Part shown: piece after piece, positions 8,549 to 16,999 of the stretch | Position numbering within the stretch: the first letter of the stretch is position 1 | Layout: every line of letters begins with the position of its first letter | DNA from: JAJVIP01 sp964405835 | GTDB lineage: Bacteria; Elusimicrobiota; Elusimicrobia; F11 | DNA: 48,819 nt | Assembly: GCA_964405835.1 (NCBI GenBank) | Contig: CAYOPN010000011.1 | Location: 1 to 48,819, forward strand | Reading direction: 5' to 3' | Program-made: the position numbers and the translations under genes | The notes under the pieces: generated by a model | Told to the model about the DNA's origin: nothing | Database searches by the model: none | What the model saw: only the letters and a program-made list of their open reading frames with translations

Positions 8549-9453
8549 TGGCGGCGGCCGTTCCCAAGACCGCTGTGTTCGGCGCCCACGGCCATGCGGG
8601 CCGTTTCCTGTTTGCGGCCTACCGAAAGATTCATCCGGACACCGTTGGAACCGATTGGAAAGCGCGTGACGGTTTGTTGCAGTTCGATTTAGCTGAACCA
8701 AACATATCCAAACTTGATTTGGTTCGAAAAGGTATGACGTGGGCGGCGATTCCGGCTTTTATTCGCGATTACAATGTGTGTGAAACACAAAAGGATTACA
8801 CGGCCAAACGCAATGTCGATGGGATTTTGTCGTTGTGCCGACAATTGACCGATATGAAAATTAAGGTCGCATTCTTTTCCTCGGATGGTGTTTTCGATGG
8901 TCGGAAAGGCAATTATAAAGAAACGGATACGCCGGTCCCGATCAATGAATACGCGCGTCAAAAACTCCGGGTAGAACAAGGAGTAATGGAAATGACCAAG
9001 GGCTCCTGCCTCATATTGCGGTTGGCGCGGATCGTCGGTGTTGAGGCTGGCGATGGAACAATTCTGGACCAAATGGCGCAATCTTTGACTCACAGTCAAC
9101 CCATTTTGGCGGCTCGCGACCAAATTTTCTCAACTATTTTAGTGGATGACGTGCCCGGCATTTTGATGCGGCTCCAATCATCTGGGGAGCATGGAATATT
9201 CCATATCGCCGCCGCAGGAGCCAAACCCCGGCTGGAAATTGCCCAGATGATGGTCGATGCGCTCGGTATGCCCCGGGGCCTGGTTAAGTCCGTTAGTTTA
9301 GACGAAATGAAAGACGGTATCGCGCGTCCCAAGAATTTGTCGTTGCGCTGTGAGAGATTGGAACGCTTGGGTGGCCCGGCGCTGACACCTTTGTCCGCGT
9401 GTGTGGAGCGCGTCGCTGAAAATACCATCATGAAAAGGAAATCAAATGGATAA
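8548..9453 (+). CDS. RmlD-like NDP-4-keto-6-deoxysugar reductase
   Basis: This 301-residue SDR protein resembles dTDP-4-dehydrorhamnose reductase. The coenzyme loop is VFGAHGHAGRFL near residue 10, FFSSDGVFDG matches the RmlD STDYVFDG segment, and NEYARQK provides the Tyr-Lys pair. The open frame extends upstream to 8479, inside the cupin gene, but ATG 8548 is the start. It shares one base with the cupin stop and places the glycine motif at the usual distance from the N-terminus. It most likely reduces the 4-keto group left by the dehydratase at 3793. The final sugar configuration is unknown. Confidence 0.85.
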   Translation: MAAAVPKTAVFGAHGHAGRFLFAAYRKIHPDTVGTDWKARDGLLQFDLAEPNISKLDLVRKGMTWAAIPAFIRDYNVCETQKDYTAKRNVDGILSLCRQLTDMKIKVAFFSSDGVFDGRKGNYKETDTPVPINEYARQKLRVEQGVMEMTKGSCLILRLARIVGVEAGDGTILDQMAQSLTHSQPILAARDQIFSTILVDDVPGILMRLQSSGEHGIFHIAAAGAKPRLEIAQMMVDALGMPRGLVKSVSLDEMKDGIARPKNLSLRCERLERLGGPALTPLSACVERVAENTIMKRKSNG

Positions 9454-10687
9454 AGACACCACCTCGCGAACCACGTGTCGGTTGTGCGGAGGAACAAATC
9501 TCGAACTGGCGGTGCCGTTTGTGGCCACACCGCCCGGGGATGCGTTTATCAGCAAAGACAAACTCCATATTCCTCAGCAGGAATTTTCGCTCGATATCTA
9601 TTTCTGCCACGGATGCGCGAGCGTGCAGATGCGGGATGTGGTCAATCCGGAAATATTGTTTGGCGGATATACTTACAAAACCTCGAGTTCCCTCGGTATG
9701 CGAAAACATTTTGAAGAGTACGCTGACATGGTCTTGAAACACCATGCGCCGGAAAAAGGCGCGCTTGTCGTCGAAGTGGGAAGCAACGACGGTGTGCTCC
9801 TTAGGAATTTCAAGGATAAAGGGTATCGCGTGCTTGGCATCGATCCGGCCAAGGAAATAGCCGATGAGGCCACGCGCGCGGGAATCGAGACCGTCGCCGA
9901 TTTTTTCACGCCGGCCGTTGCGAGCTCCATCAAGAAACGGGTCGGATCGGCGGACATCGTCACGGCCAACAACGTGTTCGCGCACGTGGATGATATGGAT
10001 GGGATCATCAAAGGGGTGCGGGACCTGATGGGGCCCGACGCCATTTTTGTTTTTGAAGCGTCGTATGTGGTGGATGTTGTGGACAACATGCTGCTTGGCG
10101 CCATTTTTCATGAACATTTGTGCCATCACGGGCTTGTTGCGCTTACCGCGTTTTTTAACAAGCACGGGCTGGAAATGTTTCACGTGGAGCGTGTGCCAAT
10201 CCAAGGCGGATCGATTATTGGGTTCGTTCAATTAAAAGGCGGAAAGAGAAAACCCTCAGCGGCATTAACCGACCTGGTGGCCATGGAGAAACAGCGCGGG
10301 TTCGACAAAATCGACATCTACAAGCAATTCTCCCGGCGGATAATGGATTTGCGTGGACGGTTGCGAGCGTTGTTGTCCGATTTGAAATCAAAGGGGAAGA
10401 AAATCGCCGGTTTCGGCGCTGCCCGTGCTGGCGCAACTCTAATTTATCTGTTCGGGTTGGCGGATTTTATTGAGTTCATTGTGGACGATAACAAGGAAAA
10501 ACACGGATTGTTTAGTCCGGGGAAGCACATCCCGGTATTTCCGACGGCCGTCATCTACGAAAAAAAACCGGACTATTTGTTCTTGCTGGCATGGGTCCAT
10601 GCCAAGCCGATCGTTGAGAAAAACCAAGCATTCCTCGATCAAGGCGGTCATTTCATCGTGGCCCATCCCAGACTGGAGATTTTTTGA
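9446..10687 (+). CDS. sugar C-methyltransferase (TylC3/NovU family)
   Basis: This 413-residue protein has the complete family layout. It has an N-terminal zinc-binding cluster (CRLCGG near residue 12 and CHGCASVQM), a methyltransferase core with motif I VVEVGSNDG and ribose-binding VLGIDPA, and the family hallmark HEHLCHHG. A C-terminal Rossmann domain includes KKIAGFGAARAGATLIYL and FIVDDNKEKHG. Characterised relatives add a methyl group to C3 (or C5) of a 4-keto-6-deoxy sugar nucleotide. With the dehydratase and reductase upstream it should make a methyl-branched deoxysugar. It overlaps the previous gene by eight bases and the flippase gene by four (TTGA). Confidence 0.9.
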   Translation: MDKDTTSRTTCRLCGGTNLELAVPFVATPPGDAFISKDKLHIPQQEFSLDIYFCHGCASVQMRDVVNPEILFGGYTYKTSSSLGMRKHFEEYADMVLKHHAPEKGALVVEVGSNDGVLLRNFKDKGYRVLGIDPAKEIADEATRAGIETVADFFTPAVASSIKKRVGSADIVTANNVFAHVDDMDGIIKGVRDLMGPDAIFVFEASYVVDVVDNMLLGAIFHEHLCHHGLVALTAFFNKHGLEMFHVERVPIQGGSIIGFVQLKGGKRKPSAALTDLVAMEKQRGFDKIDIYKQFSRRIMDLRGRLRALLSDLKSKGKKIAGFGAARAGATLIYLFGLADFIEFIVDDNKEKHGLFSPGKHIPVFPTAVIYEKKPDYLFLLAWVHAKPIVEKNQAFLDQGGHFIVAHPRLEIF

Positions 10688-12021
10688 TCTTCAGCCGCCT
10701 CCTCGGTAAATTCGGCATCACACGGGCCGTCGGTGCGACTTTGGTTGGAAAACTATGGGGATCGCTCTCTGGCTTGCTCACGCTGGCTTTGTTGTCGATT
10801 TTTCTCACGCCCGATACGCAAGGTTATTATTACACGTTCCTCTCATTAATCGCGCTTCAAACCTTCTTTGATCTTTCTTTCTCATCGGTCGTTATCAATT
10901 TCGCAAGCCATGAATGGAGCAACTTGACGATGTCCGAAGATCGGACCGCTCATGGGGATCCGCATTCGCGTGCCCGACTTGCCGCCATTTTTGGGTTTAC
11001 GGTTCGTTGGTATTCCGCTTTGGCGGTTTTGTTTGCGCTGGTTGTGGGATTGGGGGGCTATTTCTTTCTTGCCGGGAAGGGTGCTTCCACCATCGACTGG
11101 CATTGGCCGTGGATCGCGCTCGTGCCCATCGTGGCGCTGCAATTGTTTCTGTTGCCGTTTCAATCGATACTGGAAGGCTGCAACCAGATCGGCCGCATCT
11201 CGTTCATTCGACTCGTTGCATCCATTGCCGCCAGTCTCGGTCTGTGGGCCGGACTTTATTTTCATCTGGGGCTTTGGGCAATGTGGTTAAGCTTTTTTAT
11301 GAATTGTTTATGTCAGCTGGCGCTTGGACTCTATTATTATTTTCCTTTTTACCGGTCCTTGGCCAGGGAATCCGATACCGGCGTATTCAGTTGGAAAAAC
11401 GAAGCGTTGCCTCTGCAGTGGCGCTTGGCGGTGGCTGGTGTGTTTGGTTATTTCTCAACGTCTTATTTTGTGCCGATTATTTTTTGGTACCACGGAGCCA
11501 AAATGGCCGGTCAGATGGGCATGGGATGGCAGATTATGGTCGCGGCGCAATCCATAGCCCTTACCTGGGTTTACGCAAACACCCCAACCTTTGGGGCGCT
11601 CATCGCCAAGAAAGAATACGCGAAGCTCGATCATCTTTTTGGACGCGTGTTAATTATTTCAGTTGGCGCCCTCATTGCGTTGTCCGCCGGAGCGTGGGGC
11701 CTCATCAAACTTTTGGATTTGCAGGGGAACCGTTTTGCGGATCGCTGCATGACTTCCGGCCAGTTGTTGCTTTTCCTGCTTGCCGCGGTCTTCATGCAAC
11801 TACCGCAATGCCAGTCCGTTTATTTGCGTGCGCATAAGAAAGAGCCATTGCTCTTGTCCAGTGTTATTTCGAGCGTCGTTACGGGTGTTCTCGCTTGGTG
11901 GTTTGGAAAGCAGTACGGCATTACAGGTATCGGAATTACCTATGTTTTTACCGTGACCTTCGTGGTGCTGCCAATGGTATCGGTGATTTGGTTCCGACGG
12001 CGGCAGGAGTGGCACGCGTGA
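10684..12021 (+). CDS. Wzx-like oligosaccharide flippase
   Basis: This 445-residue polytopic membrane protein has about twelve hydrophobic segments spread over its whole length, in the pattern of the MOP/PST flippase family. The N-terminus, LVGKLWGSLSGLLTLALLSIFLTPDTQGYYYTF, is typical of Wzx-type proteins (long helix, then a loop with charged residues). It should move undecaprenyl-linked glycans across the inner membrane. The start is taken as TTG 10684, which overlaps the preceding stop (TTGA); no ATG lies closer. No Wzy polymerase is obvious in the window, so the polymerising step is unassigned. Confidence 0.85.
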   Translation: MIFSRLLGKFGITRAVGATLVGKLWGSLSGLLTLALLSIFLTPDTQGYYYTFLSLIALQTFFDLSFSSVVINFASHEWSNLTMSEDRTAHGDPHSRARLAAIFGFTVRWYSALAVLFALVVGLGGYFFLAGKGASTIDWHWPWIALVPIVALQLFLLPFQSILEGCNQIGRISFIRLVASIAASLGLWAGLYFHLGLWAMWLSFFMNCLCQLALGLYYYFPFYRSLARESDTGVFSWKNEALPLQWRLAVAGVFGYFSTSYFVPIIFWYHGAKMAGQMGMGWQIMVAAQSIALTWVYANTPTFGALIAKKEYAKLDHLFGRVLIISVGALIALSAGAWGLIKLLDLQGNRFADRCMTSGQLLLFLLAAVFMQLPQCQSVYLRAHKKEPLLLSSVISSVVTGVLAWWFGKQYGITGIGITYVFTVTFVVLPMVSVIWFRRRQEWHA

Positions 12022-13055
12022 GTTCCAAACAAACGCTTTCGGTGGTGTTGCCGAACTACAACCATGCGAAATATTTACCGGAGGCCTTGGAGGCAATCCT
12101 GGGGCAGTCCCGTCCACCCGATGAGGTAATCGTTATTGACGACGGGTCCAAGGACAACAGCCTGGACGTCCTGGCGGAATGGGCCAAGAAAAACCCCGCT
12201 GTTAAAGTGCATGTGAATGAAAAGAACATGGGCGTCGTGGCCACGCTAAATGAGGGTGTGCGTTTGGCCTCATCGGAATATATTTATCTGGCTGCTGCCG
12301 ATGACCGTATCTTGCCTGGTTTCTATGAGATTTCCATGAAAATGCTTGCCCAATATTCGGAGGCGGGCATGTCGTGTGGTTTGTCCGAACACATGACCGA
12401 AGATGGTAGATCGATGGGACTTTATGACAGCTTGATCCTCTCGTCACGCCCGGTCTTTTATTCAAAAGAAAAGTGCCGTCAGCTATTGCTGGATTATGGT
12501 TCCTGGTTTATGTGCAACGCGAGCATTTATAAAAAGTCCGCTTTGGAAGCGTCGGGTCTTCTGCGATTGGAGCTCGCGTCTTACGCCGATGGTTTTTGCA
12601 GCGAGGCCATCGCCGTGACCACCGGTGTCTGTTTCATTCCGCGGCCTATGGCGGTGTGGAGGCGCATGATCGGCGGTTTTTCTTCGGAAATATCCCGTGA
12701 TAATAAAAAACGGATTGCCATATTGGAAAAGGCGGCTGCCTTAATGGAGAATGAGTTCGCAAATAATTTTCCGCCAGGGTACGCCGATTTGTGGAAGAAG
12801 CGGCAGCTCCTGTTATTGATTAAGGAACGGTTGGCTGCGGGAGCCACAAGTCGCGATGAATTACGTTCCCTGGTGGATCTAATTCCGCACAAAACCTTGT
12901 CCGATCGCTTGTTTTTCCATTGGATGGAACGGTACGGCGTGCCCGGACTCTGGGCGATTAAGATTTACGCCTTCTTCCAAAAGAGTTTTCATCAGCAAAT
13001 GAATTACATCCGTCGGCCTTTTTTTCTGGCCAAGGTGAACCGAAATGTCTATTGA
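12018..13055 (+). CDS. family 2 glycosyltransferase
   Basis: This 345-residue GT-A glycosyltransferase starts at GTG 12018, which overlaps the flippase stop (GTGA); the open frame further upstream to 11895 lies inside the flippase gene. SVVLPNYNHAKYLPEAL and VIVIDDGSKDNSLDVL are the nucleotide-binding segments of family 2, and LAAADDRI supplies the DxD-like metal site. The C-terminal 100 residues are helical and charged with no membrane span. It should add one sugar to the growing lipid-linked oligosaccharide on the cytoplasmic side. Donor and acceptor unknown. Confidence 0.88.
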   Translation: MSSKQTLSVVLPNYNHAKYLPEALEAILGQSRPPDEVIVIDDGSKDNSLDVLAEWAKKNPAVKVHVNEKNMGVVATLNEGVRLASSEYIYLAAADDRILPGFYEISMKMLAQYSEAGMSCGLSEHMTEDGRSMGLYDSLILSSRPVFYSKEKCRQLLLDYGSWFMCNASIYKKSALEASGLLRLELASYADGFCSEAIAVTTGVCFIPRPMAVWRRMIGGFSSEISRDNKKRIAILEKAAALMENEFANNFPPGYADLWKKRQLLLLIKERLAAGATSRDELRSLVDLIPHKTLSDRLFFHWMERYGVPGLWAIKIYAFFQKSFHQQMNYIRRPFFLAKVNRNVY

Positions 13056-13443
13056 AGAAGGCAAGACCGCCCATTTCAGCGTGTCGTTCGACGACGCCGC
13101 AATGAAATCGTTCCGCGCGCTAAGCGGGGACCATAATCCCGTTCATTTTGATGCGGCCGAAGCCAAGAAGCGTGGGTTCAAAGGGCCCATCGTTTATGGC
13201 GGATTGATGGTGGCCGCGGTATCACGGTTGCTGGGACAAGAGTTGCCCGGCGCTGGTTGCGTCTGGCAAAGTTTGTCGCTGGAATTCGTGGCGCCGCTTT
13301 ACGTGAATCAAAACGCCGATGTAACCGGAACGGTTAATTATGTGAACCCGGATCTGGGACTCTTTCAAGTAAAAATCAATATTGTCTCTGGTGGATTGGA
13401 AATTGCCCGCGGTAAGGCCCAGGGAGGTTTCGCGGTCAAATGA
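13045..13443 (+). CDS. MaoC-like hot-dog dehydratase
   Basis: This 132-residue protein is a single hot-dog domain of the MaoC family. The (R)-hydratase motif appears as FRALSGDHNPVHFD (about residues 20-34), with the Asp and His of the usual hydratase pair, followed by GPIVYGGLMVAAVSRLL. It overlaps the glycosyltransferase gene by 11 bases and the FkbH gene by four. Enzymes of this type interconvert 3-hydroxyacyl and 2-enoyl thioesters. Beside an FkbH-like protein and an acyl carrier protein it probably works on an ACP- or CoA-bound acyl group destined for the polysaccharide. Confidence 0.85.
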   Translation: MSIEEGKTAHFSVSFDDAAMKSFRALSGDHNPVHFDAAEAKKRGFKGPIVYGGLMVAAVSRLLGQELPGAGCVWQSLSLEFVAPLYVNQNADVTGTVNYVNPDLGLFQVKINIVSGGLEIARGKAQGGFAVK

Positions 13444-15299
13444 ATTTTCTCGATTGGCTTCCTACGGCCGTAGATTTTAAGGAACAGCTTGATCGAGCGG
13501 CCAAAGCGGACGGTTCCGACCGCGTGCGTGGGTTGCAAGCTGCCGCTAACATGAATATCGATTTTCTCCAGGCCCAACAACTCGCTAAACGCCTGTCAGG
13601 TTTGACCTCGAAAGACGCGGTTGCTGCTGGGCTTCAACCGCTGAAACTCGCTTTGCTCGCATCCTCTACCGTCGACCATGTGCTCCCATCCCTTCAAACG
13701 GCCGGTTTGCGATACGGATTTTGGATCGATGTTTACGTCGCACCCTACAACCAGATCACACAAGAAGTCCTGGCCCCGTCCGCCGCGCTGAAGGATTTTC
13801 ATCCCGATTTTGTTTATTTCGCGATCGATGCCCATGGTCTGGTAGCGCAAACCTCTGCGGACGAAACCACCAAAGCTTGGGACGCACTTATTGAGAATGC
13901 GAAGAAAAATATCGGCGGATCGGTGCTTTTTCCAACCATGGTCGTCCCGCAAGAACCGTTGTTCGGGAATGCTGACCGGTCTATTTCGGGAACACCCGCA
14001 AGCTCTTTCCATCAATTGAACGACTGGATCGTAAAACAGGCCCAAGCGCTGCGTATTTATTTGTTTGATGTTGACGCGCTTGCCTCATCGGTGGGTAAGC
14101 AAACCTGGTGCAACCCTCGGTTATGGTTTCACGCGAAACAGGCTTTCTCTCCATTGCATGCGCCACTTTACGCCGATCATCTGGTGCGCGTTATGGCCGC
14201 CGCGCGCGGCCGTTCCAGGAAAGTATTGGCGCTTGATTTGGACAACACGTTGTGGGGTGGTGTCATCGGCGACGACGGCATGGAGGGGATTGATTTGGGG
14301 CAAGGGACAGGGACCGGCGAGGCGTATGTGGCTTTCCAGCGCTACGTGAAGGATTTGAAGATGCGAGGGGTTGTATTGGCCATTTGCAGCAAGAACGATC
14401 CGGCGAATGCGCTCGCGCCGTTCAAGAATCACAACGAGATGGTGCTCAAGACCGACGACTTTGGCGCCATTCTGGCCAATTGGGACGACAAGGCCACGAA
14501 TTTGAAAGAAATTGCCAAGAAACTCAACCTCGGATTGGACAGTATTGTTTTTTTTGATGACAACCCCGCTGAGCGCGCACTCGTACGGCAATATTTGCCG
14601 ATGATCGCCGTGCCCGAAGTACCCGAAGACCCGGCGGATTATGCGAGTTGTTTGGCGCGCTCGGGGTTGTTTGAATCATTCGTTCTCACCAAAGAAGATC
14701 AGATCCGCGCGGAACAGTACCGGGCCGAATCCAAGCGCCGGGAACTGCAGACGGCCGCCACGAACATTGAGGAATATCTTGCGGGTTTGAAAATGGACTT
14801 GGCGGTCGCGCCATTTGATGAGGCGGGCGCTTCCCGTATCTCCCAGCTTATTAACAAAAGCAACCAATACAATCTCACCACGCGTCGTTACACGCTCGAA
14901 CAAGTGAAAGAAATGATTGGCGACAAGAACATGGTGACGTACCAATTTCAGTTAAAAGACCGTTTTGGCGACAATGGCATGATCAGTGTCATCATTACCA
15001 AGCCGGCCCCGACAAACGGGCAATTCGTGATCGACACGTGGCTCATGAGCTGTCGGGTGTTAGGGCGGTGCGTTGAACAAGAAGTGTTGAACTGCCTCGC
15101 CGCCCAAATGAAAAAGCGCGGCGCTAAAACACTCATCGGGGAATATATCCCTACCGAAAAGAACCAGATGGTCGAAGGCCATTACACGAAGTTGGGGTTT
15201 AAGCCGGGCGCTGGCAAAGACCGCAAGGTCTGGACGCTGGACCTGGAATCGTTCACACCGTTTGAGACACCCATCAAAGTCACCTGGAGGGGCCAATGA
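13440..15299 (+). CDS. FkbH-like protein (SGNH-like N-terminus, HAD-IIIC glyceryl transferase)
   Basis: This 619-residue protein has an N-terminal region (about 1-250) with an SGNH-like fold pattern and then the FkbH unit. The unit holds LALDLDNTLWGGVIGDDG (about 262-280), LAICSKNDP with the conserved Cys near 316, VFFDDNPAERALV, and a GNAT-like C-terminal half starting near 440 (NKSNQYNLTTRRYT). FkbH enzymes take glycerate from 1,3-bisphosphoglycerate, dephosphorylate it and load it on an acyl carrier protein; long forms with an N-terminal domain are known in polyketide systems. The next gene encodes such a carrier, overlapping by four bases. Loading of a glyceryl or similar acid is therefore likely. 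Confidence 0.9.
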   Translation: MNFLDWLPTAVDFKEQLDRAAKADGSDRVRGLQAAANMNIDFLQAQQLAKRLSGLTSKDAVAAGLQPLKLALLASSTVDHVLPSLQTAGLRYGFWIDVYVAPYNQITQEVLAPSAALKDFHPDFVYFAIDAHGLVAQTSADETTKAWDALIENAKKNIGGSVLFPTMVVPQEPLFGNADRSISGTPASSFHQLNDWIVKQAQALRIYLFDVDALASSVGKQTWCNPRLWFHAKQAFSPLHAPLYADHLVRVMAAARGRSRKVLALDLDNTLWGGVIGDDGMEGIDLGQGTGTGEAYVAFQRYVKDLKMRGVVLAICSKNDPANALAPFKNHNEMVLKTDDFGAILANWDDKATNLKEIAKKLNLGLDSIVFFDDNPAERALVRQYLPMIAVPEVPEDPADYASCLARSGLFESFVLTKEDQIRAEQYRAESKRRELQTAATNIEEYLAGLKMDLAVAPFDEAGASRISQLINKSNQYNLTTRRYTLEQVKEMIGDKNMVTYQFQLKDRFGDNGMISVIITKPAPTNGQFVIDTWLMSCRVLGRCVEQEVLNCLAAQMKKRGAKTLIGEYIPTEKNQMVEGHYTKLGFKPGAGKDRKVWTLDLESFTPFETPIKVTWRGQ

Positions 15300-15544
15300 G
15301 CGACCGGAAGAAAATTTTCCAAGAGCTGACCGCGATCTTCCACGCCGTTTTTGATGACGAACGAATCACGCTTTCCGATATCACCACGGCCGCCGACATC
15401 CCCGCATGGGATTCGGTCAATCACATTAACTTGGTGATATCCGTGGAACAAAAGTTTAAATTGCGTTTCAATACGTCCGAAGTCGCGCGGATGAAAAACG
15501 TCGGCGAATTCGTGGACGCCATCATCAAAAAAAGCGCCCCGTAG
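15296..15544 (+). CDS. acyl carrier protein
   Basis: This 82-residue acidic protein has the acyl-carrier fold. The phosphopantetheine attachment site is Ser40 in AWDSVNHINLVISVEQKF, and the helix-rich pattern and size fit the family. It overlaps FkbH by four bases (ATGA), which supports FkbH as its loading enzyme, and stands eight bases before the MBOAT acyltransferase that would be the acceptor. Together the order FkbH, ACP, MBOAT predicts an ACP-bound acyl donor for a membrane O-acyltransferase. The attached acyl group is unknown. Confidence 0.93.
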   Translation: MSDRKKIFQELTAIFHAVFDDERITLSDITTAADIPAWDSVNHINLVISVEQKFKLRFNTSEVARMKNVGEFVDAIIKKSAP

Positions 15545-15552
15545 TTGAACGA

Positions 15553-16998
15553 ATGACGTTTCACTCCTTCCCTTTCCTGTTCGTTTTCCTTCCTACTGTT
15601 CTGCTGGTTTATGAATTGCTGCGCCGGAAAGGCCCAACGGGATCGGCGTGCGCGTGGCTCACCATTTCATCGCTGGTGTTTTACGGCTGGTGGGGACCGG
15701 CGTTCCTGGCGGTGATTCTGGGGTCGGCGGTGTTCAATTATTTCGCTGTTTGCCGGATGACGGCGGAAGAGGGATCTTCCCGGCAACGTTTCTTTGTTTT
15801 CATCTTGGTCGTTGATATCGTGGTGCTGGCGTTCTTTAAATATTTCACGCACACGCTGCCGCTGGGTTTGTCTTTCTATACGTTCTCGCAATTGGCTTTC
15901 GTCATCGCTTCCTATTCGGACGCCGCGCCCCGTCCCGAATTCAAAGATTATTTCTTGTTCGTGATTTTCTTTCCGTACGTCTCCTCGGGTCCGATTGCGG
16001 ACGCTTCCAATGTCACGCCGCAATTTCAAAAGCTGGAGGCCCTTGATGGGGACACGCGCTTGCGGGACATTGCCGTGGGCATCACTCTCGTAACGCTGGG
16101 GCTTTTCAAAAAAACCGTGCTGGCGGACGGGATTGCCATCTACGCGCGTCCGGTTTTTGAGGCCGCGGCGTTGGGGAACCCGGTTTCGCCGGTTGATGCG
16201 TGGTTGGGCGCCGTCTCTTTTATGTTTCAGCTCTACTTCGATTTTTCCGGTTATTCGGACATGGCGATCGGTGTTGCGCGTCTTTTCGGAGTTCAGGTGC
16301 CGTGGAATTTTGATTCGCCCTATCAATCCAGCAATCTCGTGGAGTTTTGGCGACGCTGGCACATGTCCCTGTCGCATTTTCTGACGAACTACATCTACAC
16401 ACCGTTAGCGCTCGCTATAACGCGTTACCGGATGGCGAACCAAAAAGTTTCGGTGAAAAGTTCGGGTGTGGCGGCGTTTCTCAGCGCGGTCGCGCTGCCG
16501 AGCTTGCTCACGATGGCCGTTGCCGGCTTGTGGCACGGAACTGGATGGTCCTATTTGATCTTTGGTGCGCTTCATGGAATTTATCTCGTGGCCAATCACG
16601 CCTGGCTCAAATTTAAAAAAGGACTTCCATTTTTGGCCACCGTTCCAGCTTTTGTCCGAGTCGGGTCCGCCCGGATAATAACGCTACTGGCCGTGATGGT
16701 GTCGTTCGTTTTCTTCAATGCGGCGGATGTGCCCTCAGCGCTGCGTCTTCTTGAAAGCATGTCGGGCCTGGGAGCGTTGCCCATGACGAATTTGATACCC
16801 ATCAAACGCACTTCGGTCTGGGTTCTTGGCCTCTTGGCAATCGTGTGGTTCGCGCCGAACTCCATGCGATGGACGCTCTCGGAGAAGTGGCGCGCATCAA
16901 TTCCGGCCGCCATTGTTTTCGGTGCGATGGCCGCAGCGGCCTTGTGGTGCATCGTGACGGTCAACCGTCCCACCGAATTTGTTTATTTCCAATTTTGA
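15553..16998 (+). CDS. MBOAT-family membrane O-acyltransferase (AlgI-like)
   Basis: This 481-residue polytopic protein has the AlgI-type MBOAT signature. It includes the N-terminal SSLVFYGWWGPAFL, a cytoplasmic segment EFWRRWHMSLSHFLTNYIYTPL near residues 263-284, and LWHGTGWSYLIFGALHGIYL near 327-346. The histidine in LWHG corresponds to the catalytic His of AlgI. MBOATs of this group pass acyl groups across the membrane to surface polysaccharides, usually with an SGNH partner, which is the next gene (one-base gap). The ACP gene directly upstream suggests the donor is acyl-ACP, as in the DltC/DltB pair. Confidence 0.92.
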   Translation: MTFHSFPFLFVFLPTVLLVYELLRRKGPTGSACAWLTISSLVFYGWWGPAFLAVILGSAVFNYFAVCRMTAEEGSSRQRFFVFILVVDIVVLAFFKYFTHTLPLGLSFYTFSQLAFVIASYSDAAPRPEFKDYFLFVIFFPYVSSGPIADASNVTPQFQKLEALDGDTRLRDIAVGITLVTLGLFKKTVLADGIAIYARPVFEAAALGNPVSPVDAWLGAVSFMFQLYFDFSGYSDMAIGVARLFGVQVPWNFDSPYQSSNLVEFWRRWHMSLSHFLTNYIYTPLALAITRYRMANQKVSVKSSGVAAFLSAVALPSLLTMAVAGLWHGTGWSYLIFGALHGIYLVANHAWLKFKKGLPFLATVPAFVRVGSARIITLLAVMVSFVFFNAADVPSALRLLESMSGLGALPMTNLIPIKRTSVWVLGLLAIVWFAPNSMRWTLSEKWRASIPAAIVFGAMAAAALWCIVTVNRPTEFVYFQF

Positions 16999-16999
16999 A

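Noticed and set aside
10914..11837. A 307-codon plus-strand frame within the flippase gene
   Set aside because: The flippase frame has the membrane-helix pattern across its whole length, and the alternative product is an Arg/Cys/His-rich sequence without domains.
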